Source: Camellia lanceoleosa (Eukaryota > Streptophyta > Magnoliopsida > Ericales > Theaceae). From it: a stretch of 64,000 nt of DNA. This document shows positions 46,244 to 57,965 of the stretch, piece by piece. The DNA is taken from assembly GCA_025200525.1 (NCBI GenBank), contig CM045763.1, forward strand, positions 61,329,018 through 61,393,017, written 5' to 3'. The notes under the pieces were generated by a model. It saw only the letters and a program-made list of their open reading frames with translations. It had not been told where the DNA came from and made no database searches. Every line of letters starts with the position of its first letter. Positions within the stretch are counted from its first letter, which is position 1. Made by a program: the position numbers and the translations under genes.

Positions 46244-46784
46244 TGTGGGGATGTATTTTTTGAGTACTAACGCGTGGTCGAGGTGGCACCGAAGTGTCAG
46301 TCGAGGTGTCACGTGACATGACAGTTACGCCGAGGTGATCTCGGGGTTGCCGAGGTTATCTCCGAAGAAACCGGAGTCCGAGATAAGTGGTTAAGGGACT
46401 GGAGTCCTAGAAAGAAGAAAGACTACAAGATGGATAAAGGTAATACTCTTAGGGAGTCTATCCTTATCTCTTGAAGAGTCCAAGGTGGATCTGGAATTGG
46501 AGTCCATAGAAGTGAGACTTCTAGTAGGATTGGGAGAGAGTTATGCTATAAAAGAGAGGCACCCCCATGGGTCTAAGGTATGCTTTTTGATACTCAAGCT
46601 TGTGAGTTGAATATTTGATTATCTTTGAGAGATATACTGACTTGATCGTCGGAGTGCCCCCGGGTGGAAGAACCACCGCCGGAGCCTTTTCTTTCTGTGC
46701 AGATTACAGGGTGCCATCTATTCTGCCTGTGTTCTACCGCTGAATCACTAAGGAGGGCAGTGTGGTCAGAAAATCACTCACACA
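46244..46784 (+). repeat. 5' LTR of element A
   Basis: 541 bp, TG...CA. It contains the TATA box at 46547-46553 and the block GACTTGATCGTCGGAG (46639-46655) shared with the B LTRs. Confidence 0.95.
46547..46553 (+). promoter_or_regulatory. TATA box in the element A 5' LTR
   Basis: TATAAAA followed by GAGAGGCACCCCCATGGG. It is conserved in the 3' LTR (59207-59213), in both LTRs of B and in the solo LTR at 23223-23761, which supports it as the core promoter. Confidence 0.7.
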
Positions 46785-46786
46785 AT

Positions 46787-46805
46787 TTGACGCCGTCTGT
46801 GGGAA
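46787..46805 (+). promoter_or_regulatory. Primer binding site of element A, one base changed
   Basis: TTTGACGCCGTCTGTGGGA lies two bases inside the 5' LTR. Element B has TTTGGCGCC here, so A carries a G-to-A change at 46790 in the site. Confidence 0.7.
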
Positions 46806-46819
46806 CGAAAGAAGAGTAG

Positions 46820-48627
46820 ATGGCCAGTAACACGCAGAAGGAACAGGTTGGGGACGACACTCCAACTGGGAGTGGAAGACCCGTCGACCCTAACGCTGAA
46901 GGAGGAGACCGCAACGAAGAAACTCGTGATCAGAATCACGCAGAGAAAGCCGTCGGACAAGATAGTGATACATCAAAGAAAGCGGACAGGGGCAAATACT
47001 ATAACGAGGACGACCTCCAGACCTAGAAAGACAGATGTCTGAGGAGGGATGAGGAAGTAAAAGAGATGGCAAACAAGTTGGCAGACCTTCAATCGGTCGT
47101 CAACTTCATGATGCAGAATAATGTCATGCAGCCGCCGTACCCGCTGCAGGACACACCAATACCAGTAGCAAACGCCCAGAGGAAGGGGCGGAAAGAAATC
47201 CCCGAAGCCCCTCAGCACACGAGGAGTGGAAGGCACTCTCACCGAAACTCCAGGGAAGTCGGTCGAGAAGAGCCGAGAAGAGAAGAGTCCCGAAGGACAT
47301 ATCGCGAGAACGAAGCAGACCCCAAAGAACATCGGCATGTTCTGGGGCGGATATTGTGTTTCGATGCGTCCTACGGAGAAGGATCGAAAAGGGGCCACCA
47401 TGAGGCCGAGAGTAATGCTTTGAAGTCCAATGACAAATGGGTCAGCAGGAGAAGTAAAGAGGACTTGAGAGATTACCTCAAGAGGAAGCAGGAGAATCTG
47501 AGTCAAGTAACTTCCCCGGTTAAGCCGAGGACTCCATTCTCGGCAGAATTGGATAGATTCGTCGCGCCGAAAAGATTCAGTATGCCGAGGCTCCAGATAT
47601 ATGATGGTAAGTCGGACCCTAACTTCCATATTGGATTATTTTTGAATTCAATGGCATTATACAGTGGGAACGAGCCGTTGCTCTACAAAGTGTTCCCTTC
47701 ATCCTTCGGGGAGATTGCATCAGATTGGTTCCACAAACTACCAAAGGGGAAGGCCTGGCCAAAATGTTTGTGGCCAGGTTCATAACAAACAAACTGCAGC
47801 CATTGAGGGTGGATGCGTTGATGGCCCTAAAAATCAGCAAAGATGAAAGCCTTAGGGCTTATGCAAAGAGGTACTATGAGGTATTCAATCGAATACCTGA
47901 ATGCAACCAGAAGGTGGCGGTCGTATCTTTCAAGAACGGCCTGAAGGATGACTGTCCATTGCGGAAGTCTTTGGCAAAAACCCTGCCAAAGAGCATGGAA
48001 GAGCTCATGGCAAGAATCGAGAAGTACGCCAGAGCCGAGGAAGATACGTCGGGGAATAAGGAGACGAAGCCAGAAAAAGGCAACGGCTCGCCGAAGCGAG
48101 CCCGAGATAACAATGGACCCAACAAACAAGAGACGGAGTTGAGGGTGAAGCAAGCAGTGACGACCGTGTTCCGAATTCCGGTCCACAAAGTCCTTGATCA
48201 AATTCGAAATCAGCCCTACTTCAGGGCGCCAGCAAGAGCACCAGGAGAGTTTATGGGGAGAAACCTTGGTAGGCGTTGTGCTTACCACAACGAGGAGGGG
48301 CACCCAACTCAGGGTTGCAGAGCCCTTAAAGCACACCTAGAAGATTTGGTGAGGCAAGGCCATCTAAGAGACCTTATGGATGAGGCCAGAACCAGGGAAG
48401 AACAAGCACGATTGCCTCAAGCACCAGCAGCCCCGCCTCCCCCAGCGCAGCAACCACAAGCAGGTGGACCTCGGGTGGTTAATGTGATCCACTCAAAGGT
48501 GAATGAAAACGACATACGGGGGGAGACACAGAGGGTAAAACACTGCAAAGACGTCAACCAGTCGGTGAAAAAGACCTCGGCACGAAGATTGCCAGGACCG
48601 ATGATAACCTTCACGAAGGAACCTTGA
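46820..48627 (+). pseudogene. Element A gag, broken
   Basis: Gag would form the virus-like particle in the cytoplasm. The start is ATG 46820 (MASNTQKEQ), after the PBS. Features: a charged N-terminal part, the conserved gag core RFSMPRLQIYDGKSDPNFHI (about 47572-47631) with YSGNEPLL and WFHKLPKG, a basic Lys/Arg-rich stretch (48050-48120), and a Cys/His motif CAYHNEEGHPTQGC (48276-48317) followed by LKAHLEDLVRQGHL, the usual end of plant gypsy gag. Lesions: an in-frame TAG at 47024-47026 and a frame change near 47745. The 3' open part ends with a stop at 48625. The protease frame follows. Confidence 0.85.
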
Positions 48628-49002
48628 TATGGTTCGACACCGCACAATGATGCCTTGGTAGTATCCCTCAAGGTTGGGGAGTGCCAGGTGAAACGCATCC
48701 TGATTGATCAAGGCAGCTCCTGCGACATCATGTATGTCAGATGTTACAAGGAGTTAGGCCTTCACCCTGATGACATGGAGCAGTCAAACGGCCCGATGGT
48801 CGGCTTCAATGGAACGCCGACATGGCCTTTAGGCGCAACAAGCTTGGAGGTACAAGCTGGCACGAAGAAGATCAAGACAGAATTCACTGTGATTGACACG
48901 CCCTCGCCTTACAACATCATCTTGGGGAGGCCGTGGTTGCATGCAATGGGCGATTCCTCAACTGCATCAACTGCTACGGTTCCCAACAGAACATGGGATT
49001 GA
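48628..49002 (+). pseudogene. Element A retropepsin-like protease region, broken
   Basis: It cleaves the Gag-Pol polyprotein. RILIDQGSSCDIMY (48693-48734) holds the catalytic Asp; the usual DTGSS or DSGSS triplet reads DQGSS here, as also in element B (DQGGS), so this may be a family trait. IILGRPWLHAMG near 48915-48950 is the conserved second block. Frame changes near 48620-48645 and near 48950 separate it from gag and from RT. Confidence 0.75.
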
Positions 49003-50519
49003 GGAAGTCAGAGGAGATCAGTTGCAGGCGAAAAATTGCTCCATGGCAGTAATGAAATTAACCTGCAGTATTCGGGAACCAGAGAAGGCAGAAGTCGGAG
49101 AAGAGGACATGAAGGTCCTAGATGATGTCGGCAAGGAGCCGACCGAGAAAAGTGAAGAAGCACTGAAGAAAATTCTCGTCCAGGAGGACGATGAAGAACG
49201 CTTCTTTCTTCTTGGCACAGGGTTAGCCGAAGAAGAGGAAAGGGAGCTGGAAGCCTTTCTGAGAAAAAATATCGAGGTGTTCGCCTGGACACCATATGAA
49301 ATGCCTGGCATTGACCCCGAGGTCACATGTCACAGACTTAACGTTGACAGGTCAGCCAAACCTGTGATACAACAAGCCAGAAGACCAACGTTGATGCACG
49401 TCGAAGCAGTAGAGGAGGAAGTAGACAGACTTCTAGAGGCCAGGGCCATCAGAGAAGCCAATTATCCGACATGGCTATGAAACACCGTGGTAGTAAAGAA
49501 GAAGAATGGCAAGTGGAGGGTCTGCGTAGATTTTACAAATTTGAACAAAGCTTGTCCCAAAGACAGCTTCTCACTACCAAAGATCGACCAATTGGTGGAC
49601 GCCACATCTGGTGATGGAAGGATGAGCTTCTTGGACGCATATAGAGGGTATCACCAGATAGCCATGTACCCCCTGGATGAGGAGAAGACAGCTTTTATCA
49701 CTCCCAAAGGTCTGTATTGCTACAGAGTCATGCCTTTTGGGTTGAAGAACGCAGGGGCAACTTATCAAAGGCTGGTAACCAAGATGTTCAAACACTTGAT
49801 TGGCAATCAGAGAAGTCTACATTGATGACATGGTCGTGAAGACCAAGGAACCAAAGGATCATCTTGCTGACCTAGAAGAGGTCTTTGACATACTCAGAAC
49901 ATATCGGCTCAGACTAAAAGCATCAAAATGCGCGTTTGGAGTCGGATCCGGTAAGTTCTTGGGACACCTGGTGACTAGAAGGGGCATTGAAGCCAGCCCA
50001 GATCAGATCAAGGCCATTCTGGAATTACAGAGTCCAACGTCGGCAAAACAGGTTCAAATGCTTACTGGAAGGGCCGCAGCCCTAAACAGATTCATAAGCC
50101 GAAGTTCGGACAAATGTAAAGCTTTTTTCAATCTGGTGAAAAAGGCCACGGATTTTCTATGGACAGAGGAATGTGAGGCCGCTTTGGCCGACCTGAAGAA
50201 GTACCTTACCTCGGCCCCAGTCCTCTCAACACCTCAACCTGGGGAGGAACTGTTTTTATACTTAGCAGTTTCAGAGCACGCGAAGAAGTTGTGATAATCC
50301 GAGAAGAAAAGAGTAGAAATTACATTTACTATGTAAGTAAAACCTTGGCTGACGCAGAAACAAGGTATCTACCACTTGAGAAATTGATGCTGGCCTTGGT
50401 AATAGCCTCAAAGAAGTTAAACCACTATTTTCAGGCTCACAAGATAGTGGTTCTAATAAAGCACCCACTAAAATCCTTGTTGCAACAAGGAGACTTAACT
50501 GGGAGAATGGCAAGATGGG
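49003..50519 (+). pseudogene. Element A reverse transcriptase and first RNase H, broken
   Basis: RT motifs in order: an acidic linker; the entry block VVKKKNGKWRVCVDFTNLNK; FLDAYRGYHQIAMYP; PFGLKNAGATYQRLV; the catalytic YIDDMVVKTK (about 49813); and FLGHLVTRRGIEASP. Then comes FYxxxx-type RNase H sequence ending KSLLQQGDLTGRMARW, where the solo LTR enters. Lesions: an in-frame TGA at 49478-49480 where B has a serine codon, a frame change near 49798 just before YIDD, and another near 50280. The linker and RT occupy frame 2, then frame 3, then frame 2 of the plus strand. Confidence 0.9.
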
Positions 50520-52896
50520 TGTAACAACCCTCGTACCGATTACCGAATAACCACTGAATTTTATACTGATTATTGCTAAACTGGACCGCTAATGACTGAT
50601 AATTGAATCAATTGAAGTATTGAGTGGACTGATTGAAATCGAAACTGAGATTGAATAAGTTATCTATTAAATTGCATATTGCATCTGTTTGATTGATCGA
50701 TTATCTGTTTGTGTTTATGTGTTTAAACTGCTAATTGAAGGCCTTATCGGCGGCCGAATTAGAAATCGTTTCGTGTTTCGAGATCAGTAGAATATTTGTG
50801 ATTTAATGGTATATTTATCTGAAAATTGATTTGGAATGATTAAATTAGATTAAAAATGAGTTAATTGTAAACTTGGACTTAATTACCATAGTGCCACTAA
50901 GTGGGCCACTATCCTACACAATTAAGGGCTTGTTTTACACTTGAACAACTTCATTTCATCAGCCATTTCTTCACTCTAGCCGACCAAGAGAGGAGAATTA
51001 GAGAGAGTTGAGTTCATTTTGTAGAATTGCTTGGGAATTGGAGGATTCATAACATAGATTGCTAGATTGAGCTTGCAAGACCTTGAAATTGAGACTTAGG
51101 TAAGTGACTTCATCTCCATCTTGTTGTTTTTGAGCCTCATTTTACATGGTTCATGCCCAATTAGAGACCTAGGCCATGATTTAGTGCAAACATGTTGAAT
51201 TGGACTTTAATTGTTACATGCATGTTGAGTTTAGTGAGTTTGGAGTTGAGTTCTTGGCTAATGGTCACATGCATGTCCATGTTTGTATATTAGTCCATGT
51301 TTTCAAGTCATTTTGAAAGATTGGAGCTTTTTGGAGCAAGATTTGAAGATTGAATATAGATTAAAACTCATGCATTGCATGTTTTGAGATTGTTCTTGAA
51401 AATTAGTTTGAAATTGAGTTTAATTGAAACACCCTTGGGCCTTGATTTCTTAAATTGAGCTTTAAAACGTGTTATTCTATGTGTTTGAAAGAGTTTTCCA
51501 GAAAAATGGGCCCAGGAGGATCGAGTTGGGAGCATCAAAGTTGAGTTTTGAACTTGGAACACAACCTGCATTTTTCCAGTTACATCTTCCGCTCGGCGAA
51601 GTGCCGCTCAGCGAAATCATGCTCGGCATTTTCTTCGACTTGTTTCTGATCCGCTCGGCGGAGAAATGTCTTCGAGCGAGAAATCGAGCATCCAAAGATC
51701 TTATCTTTGTTCATCACCTCGAGCGGAGGATTGTGTGTCACGCTCGAGCGGGGAAGTTGACGCTCGAGCGGCGACCTTTGTTTTCCTTTCGCTCGGCGAA
51801 AACTCTTTCGAGCGGAGGCCTTGTTTCATTGAAAATCCTGGAATTGCTTTCTAAGTGTATTTTCGCATCCTCATTCCATCCTAGGCATCCTTAGGCCTAG
51901 TTTAAGACATCTTAATGAGGATTTAGACATAGAACCACACCGAGGAAATTTAGGGATTTAATTATCATCCTTTCGACTGTGAACTTAGTGTGTGTTCTAT
52001 TTGTTAACTGTTTAGGGTTGGCTCTCGGGGACGCGCTCTAGCTGCTATTAGCCCAATCTCTGTGAGTAACAATTGTGTAAAGATATGTTCAAAATGGTTA
52101 TCTTTTGAATACTGAACTGAACTGTTTATTGAACTGATATTGTTTACTGAATGAATGTATGTCCTGTATTCTGAACTGTATTGTGGCATCCTTAGCATTG
52201 GTATTCTTTATTCTGAGCTCTGTCGGTTCCTTGTGGAACCATATCATTCTTGAATGATTGGCCATCATTCTTGTTGGTCTGTTAAGGCCGGTCCTTTTGG
52301 ACCTCTTGTTTATAGGCTAATGGATCTACCGCATATGGTGATTGATTGAAAATCTTTGAAAGATAAAATCTTGTTTAATGAATTGATTTCATTCTTGTAA
52401 GGACATTCATTCATAACCTCTTTACGCTTTATGTTATTCATTGGGCTTTAGCTCCTTTATATATATATATGTAGGTTCTCGCTGACGGGCATCGAGCTAG
52501 GAACGTGGGTTGGTCCCTAGTTTTGTCAAGCTTGACCTATGTGCCTCCTTGCGAGTTCGAGTTGCCATGTTATGGCTTGGGGTGTTTTTATTGTCCCCAC
52601 TGTCTCACCTTGTTTTGTACTTTTGTATAGGCATCTCTTGTTTCCTTGCATCGTTATCGAGGATTAGGTTCCCGAACCGATCGCTTGTAAATGATTGTAT
52701 AGATTGTCTGCTTTTGAACTGTTTGAATGCATGAAAAATGTTTTTGGCATCTGAGACTTTCACATTTCAATGGACACTAGTTATTTATCGCTTTTGGCTT
52801 CCGCCAGCCCTCTGTTTGGTGTATTCTTTGATCAGATATCTCGGATTCTTGGCGATTCTGATGCTAAACCCATAGGGCCGGGTTTGGGTCGTGACA
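50520..52896. mobile_element. Solo LTR (2377 bp) inserted in element A pol
   Basis: It begins TGTAACAACCC and ends GGGTCGTGACA, with a perfect 5-bp target duplication ATGGG (50515-50519 and 52897-52901). Removing it rejoins the RNase H sequence in the same frame. No gag, pol or primer site lies inside. It carries GCTCGGCGA and CTCGAGCGG motifs at 51592-51815 and resembles the solo LTR at 4991-6940 in ends and motif type. It must be younger than element A. Confidence 0.9.
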
Positions 52897-53560
52897 ATGG
52901 GCCGTAGTTTTGGGCCAATATGACCTGGAGTTCAGGCCGAGAACAGCGATAAAGGGCCAAGTCCTGGCCAACTTCGTGGCCGAATTCTCGCCAGAGTACA
53001 TCGAACATCGGGCTCCGCTGAGCCGAGATGAACGATGTCCAAACAAGGAAGGAGAAGCCCAGCCAAAGGCTAAGGAACTAAGGAAGGAAAAACTCAGACC
53101 CTACAGCATCTACATCGGCGACTCCTTTCAACTTTTTGTTGATAGGAGCTCAAACCGGCAGGGGACAGGGGCAGGAGTAGTGTTAATTTCCCCCGATGGG
53201 GAGATATTGGAAGCGATCCATTATTTGGGGTTCAAAGCCTCGAACAATGAGGCGGAATATGAAGCATTGATTGCTGGACTGAAGCTGGCAGCAGCAGCAG
53301 AGGCAAATGAGGTAATCGTTTTTTGTGACTCACAACTCATAGTAAATCAAACTACAGGAGAGTTTGCTGCCTGAGATGAAAGGATATCGGCATACGCAAA
53401 AGAAGTCATCAGGCTGGTAGACATGTTTCAAAACTGCCGACTTCTTCGGGTCAGCCAAGACGATAACAACCACGCCGACGCGTTGGCTAATTTAGCGAGT
53501 TCAATGCAAACCGGAAAGACGAGGACAATAATGATCGATTACCTATCAAGCCCGAGCATA
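52897..53560 (+). pseudogene. Element A second RNase H (Tat-type), one stop
   Basis: After the end of the first RNase H (GQYDLEFRPRTAIKGQVLAN) and a charged linker, a second, complete RNase H-like domain follows: LFVDRSSNRQGTGAG, then NNEAEYEALIAGL, then VIVFCDSQLIVNQ, then NNHADALANLAS. All four acidic catalytic positions (D, E, D, D) are present. Such a second RNase H between RT and integrase is the mark of Tat elements. An in-frame TGA at 53372-53374 interrupts it; the same frame resumes afterwards. DRSS replaces the usual DGSS. Confidence 0.85.
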
Positions 53561-54847
53561 GAGCCACCGAACACAATGCAAGAGGCATTATGTGTGGACA
53601 TGAGACCAAGCTGGATGGATGCAATTATTGCATTCCTAAAAGAGCGAAAGCTGCCAGAAGATCGAAATGAAGCACACAAAGTCAGATTGAAGTCGGCAAG
53701 ATTCAGTCTAACAGCAGAAGGACATCTCTATAGAAGATCCTTCACTGGGCCTCTTTCAAGGTGTGTACACCCTCTTCAGGTCGAAGACTTTTTATATGAA
53801 ATTCATGAAGGAGTTTGTGGAAGCCACGCAGGGGGCAAATCGTTAGCTCACAGGGCCATTACCCAGGGGTATTGGTGGCCCTATATGCAGAAAGATGCAG
53901 AAGCTTATGTGAAGAAGTGCGAACAATGCCAGAGGTTTGCACCGTTGATACATCAGCCAGCTGCTGACCTGAACCCGGTTTCCAGCCCTTGGCCATTTGC
54001 CCAATGGGGCATGGACGTCGTTGGACAATTGCCCCAAGCAACTGGGCAGCGGAAGTACCTACTAGTAGCAACAGATTACTTCACTAAGTGGATAGAAGCA
54101 GAGCCTCTTGCCAAAATCCGAGATGTGGATGTGAAGAACTTCATCTGGAAAAACATCATCACCAGATTTGGGATTCCAAGAGCAATCATTGCCGACAACG
54201 GAACACAGTTTGACAGCAAACTCATCAAGAATTTTTACGCAAAGTTCAAGATAAAGAATTACTTTTCAACACCAAACTTTCCCCAAAGTAATGGGCAAGC
54301 CGAAGCATCAAACAAAGTTATTCTGGATGGAATAAAGAAGAGGCTGCAGGCAGCAAAAGGAAAGTGGGTAGACAAATTGCCCAACGTGCTCTGGGCATAT
54401 CGCACTACGCCGAGAAGATCAACAGGGGAATCTCCCTTTGCCATGGCTTAGCGCGAAGCGATCATTCCATTGGAGATCGGCATCCCAGGGATCAGAACAC
54501 AGGGAGTTGAGAACGGGTCTAATGATGTGCTCTTAGCCCGAGATCTAGATCTACTTGAAGAAAGAAGAGAGAAAGCTGCAATCCAGCTTGCAACATACCA
54601 GCAACAGCTTGCCAAAGCTTACAATAGGAAGGTCAATCCAAGGGATTTTCAAGTCAACGACTTAGTCTTGAGAAAAGTCGTCGGCAATAAGAAGGATCCC
54701 AGAGAGGGCAAGCTTGGCCCAAACTGGGAAGGACCCTACAGAATTACTTCGGTGTTAGGAAATGGGGCATATCGGCTCGAGAATAATGAAGGCAAAGCAT
54801 TGCCTAGACCATGGAACACTTGTAATTTAAAGTTTTTCTATCATTAA
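53561..54847 (+). pseudogene. Element A integrase, one stop
   Basis: It joins element DNA to the chromosome. The HHCC zinc region is HEGVCGSHAGG...YVKKCEQC (about 53803-53933). The catalytic DDE core is visible as GMDVVGQLP, ADNGTQFDS and NGQAEASNK. An in-frame TAG at 54449-54451 lies after TTPRRSTGESPFAMA. The C-terminal part continues in the same frame with [11 protein letters not shown] and ends FFYH at 54847. No chromodomain follows, in keeping with Tat elements. Confidence 0.9.
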
Positions 54848-55004
54848 ATGTTCTTTGATTTTTTGCCGATATGATCAATAAAATCTTAGCAAAATTTTTC
54901 GGAACTTATAAAACTATGCATGATGTTGTTTTTTGAATAATGAGAACCCAAGTGGAACTTAGGTTCACATTGGGGGCAGAGAGAAGACATTAGTAATGCT
55001 TAGC

Positions 55005-55238
55005 CGAAGTTAAGCAGAGATTATGTTTAAACATAGTTAATCCGAGATAAATTCCTTATCTTTACTTATTGAAATTTGTAGCAATTTACAAGTTAAAGTT
55101 AAGCCGAGATAAATTCCTTATCTTTACTTGTTGAAATTTGTAGCAATTTACAAGTTAAAGTTAAGCCGATATAAATTCCTTATCTTTACTTGTTGAAATT
55201 TGTAGCAATTTACAAGTTAAAGTTAAGCCGAGGTGAAT
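55005..55238. repeat. 62-bp tandem array in element A, three to four copies
   Basis: The unit contains AAATTCCTTATCTTTACTTG and GCAATTTACAAGTTAAAG. GCAATTTAC recurs at 55081, 55143 and 55205, exactly 62 bp apart. It is the inverse-strand equivalent of the seven-copy array in B. It sits between the end of pol and the end of the antisense gene. Confidence 0.9.
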
Positions 55239-55523
55239 CTTCAGGTAAACATACCCGAGGTATTTCTCCCTGAGGAGATTGTACAAAGGAGGAAAGACTT
55301 GCAAAATATTCTAAATATAGAATCAAACAGAAGCAATGAAGAAAAATTAAAGACTACAGCATTCAAAGAGAAACAGTTGTATATAAAGGAGGCACAATGG
55401 CCTAGCAGAAGTAAATTGTTCTAAAGCAACAAAGAGAGGCACATCGGCCATGAAGATGAAACTTACATTGTCCAAAGAACAAAGAAAAGAAACAAAATAC
55501 AAAGAATAAAATACAAAAGACAT

Positions 55524-57965
55524 TCAAACTTCTTCAACTTGAACAGATGATTGGGCTGAAACCTCCGAAGGCTCTGGCAGAACCACCTCGGCATCTTTTT
55601 GCTTCACAACCTCTGCGTCTTCTTCTACCACAGCCTCAGCATCCTTGTCTACTACGACCTCGGCCTCCTTATCTGCCACAATCTCGGCGTCGATCTCGGC
55701 CAGAGTATTCTCAACAGTTTTCTCAGCCAGAAGCAGGTCAGAAGATAGCACGCCCGTGTTAGCTTCCTTGGGCACCTTCTCAACCTCCTCATCCTCCTCT
55801 AGGGTTAAGTCCATGACTTGGTCACCCTCAGAAGGAGACTCGGTCTCACTGGCACCCTTTGGTTTCCTTACCAAGGCCTCGTTATCTTTATTCTCTTCAT
55901 CTTCATCCTCAGCCTCGGATTCAAATTCGACTTCTTCCTCAGCCTGAGTTGAAGGTAGAGGAGGAGGAAAGGGGAGAGGGATAGCTTCGGCCTTGCGCCA
56001 TGGCGAGTTAGCAGGAAGATCAAGTTTTTTAGCTAAGGACATCCAACCAAGGGAAAAACCCCTGTTGCATGCCTGCTTAACCTGTAACTTGTAGTCTTCT
56101 GCAACATCGGCCATGCCTTGGGCATATGCCTTGTCATCGGCCGCCTTGATTTCGGCGTCTTTAGTGGCCAGCGCCTCATGCAGTTCTTTCTCGGCCTGGG
56201 CAGCCTTCGCCTGAGCCTCCTTCTTTTCTGCCTCGGCAACGGTTTTAATGGCTTCAGCAGCCTTGGCCTTCTCATCAGCCTCGGCCTGAGCCTGCGTTGC
56301 AGCCTCGGCTTGATCCTCCAAGGTCTTTATTTTATTTCTGAGACTCTTGTTTTGTTTCTGAAGAGTAGCAAACTCCTTCTCCATCTCGGACAATCTCTCC
56401 TTCGCTTCAAATGCTTGCATGGAGAAGGTGTGGGCGTGTTGAATGGCCTGAAAGTTCACAAGACAGAGGTTATCACAAAATATTGCAAAACTTTACAAGT
56501 ATGAAGAAAAGTGGCAGTAAGGAAAGTTATCAAATTCAAAGACTTACTTGGACAGAGCGCTGCAGCATGAGGGCGTAGTTCTCGTATTCGTTCATCTTGG
56601 CACTACGCTCAAGATCACCCTCAAGAAGCACTGCAGTGCTGAGTGCCACGCCGATGTTTACATCGGCGGCGCTTTCGTTGGCGTAGACGGGCCTGTTTTC
56701 GAGTGTAATTTTGGGCTTCCAGGGAACTTTGGGAACCCTGGACCCCGAAGTCGTCGCAGACGACGACCTCGGCCTTTTTGGCTGAGTTGACCCCGATGGC
56801 TGGGCCTCAGCAGATCTTTTGGCGGGAGCAGAAGTGGTCTTCAAAGTTGAAGTTAGCTGAGAGATGGGCAAGGCATCTTCAGCCTCGGCCTCAATAGCTT
56901 TGGCCTTTGGCTGGGCCTTTTTGACTCTTTTAAACGGTGGGAACCTTGGAATGATGCAAAGATCCACATCGGTTGGAAGATCGACTAGAAGGTCCAGCAC
57001 CACTGGCTTTGGGCGCACCATCTCGGCTGTTTTGACAAGTCGTCGCCGACGCTTTCTTTCTGTTACTGGGATCAGGTATTGGGCTGAAGTGGATGGAAGA
57101 TTGGCTGGGTCAGAAGTAGAACCTTGATCTGTCCGGGATGTAGATGTGGTTTGAGTTGTGGCTGTGGATGAGCTCTTTTTCTTCGTTCTTGGGGCGTCAG
57201 GCAAAGTTGACTTATACGTTGGGATGAAGTTCAGTACCAGTGGAGCTTTGCGCTTCTGGATTGGAAGGTCCAGGAGCTTCTTCAGGCCTTTCCCAGGAAA
57301 ATAGGATTGGCGAAAATCTTTGGGAGGCTTGCAAACGTTTGCAAAACAGAACAAAACATCAGAAACAAATAAAATTTTTTGGAAAAATTTGAAGAAAGCA
57401 ACAGCTAAACAGTTGACGTTGGGCTCTTACCCTTGCCCTCTTTTACTGTTCGGGGGAGAGGGAAAAGATGGACTTCTTCATCTGGGCCAAACTCCCAGTT
57501 ACCAGATGCAATAAGGTAGTCATCTCCAGCACCTTTGTTGGAGTCAGGAAGGTCGGCTACAATTTTAAACTCGGTGGACCTCGACTTGAGGTAGTACACA
57601 TAACCTTTCTCCTTTAGGTTGAGGGCACACATGGTGTAACAGTATTGGATGTCGGCAAGAGTGATCTTGACACTCTCCTGCCGAGCTAAGGCTATTATAC
57701 CATTAAGGGTTCTATAGGCGTTGATGGTGAGTTGCATAGGGTTCAAGGTATAGTAATGAAAGACCTTGCGGAAAAGGGGATCTAGAGGGAACCGATGCCC
57801 ACATTCCACAAAGGCTACAACAGGAAAGGGCATGTTATCATCCTCGGGCATAATGGAGTCGCCCTCCCCAGCTAGTCTTAAGTGAACATCGGCAGGGATG
57901 GAGAACTCCTGCCTAAAATATTCTAGCTTGGTTGGGGTGTTAACCCTATTTCTCCACATACCCAT
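55524..57965 (-). CDS. Antisense gene of element A, open through three exons (749 codons)
   Basis: Transcribed opposite to gag-pol. Exons by splice logic: 57965-57431, 57338-56548 and 56447-55524. Lengths 535, 791 and 924 give a continuous frame of 750 codons including stop. Exon 1 holds RFPLDPLFRKVFHYYTLNPM and GNWEFGPDEEVHLFPLPR, a domain of the plant family called putative gypsy-type transposon (PF04195). Exon 2 is Ser/Thr/Lys-rich with basic clusters (ERKRRRRLVK, a possible nuclear signal) and ends in NRPVYANESAADVNIGVALS. Exon 3 is a long Ala/Glu/Lys coiled coil with an acidic, Val/Glu-rich tail. Antisense ORFs of this kind are known from Tat elements; their role is not. The start is uncertain, and the exon 2 acceptor reads AA instead of AG (57340-57339), so splicing may be impaired. 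Confidence 0.75.
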
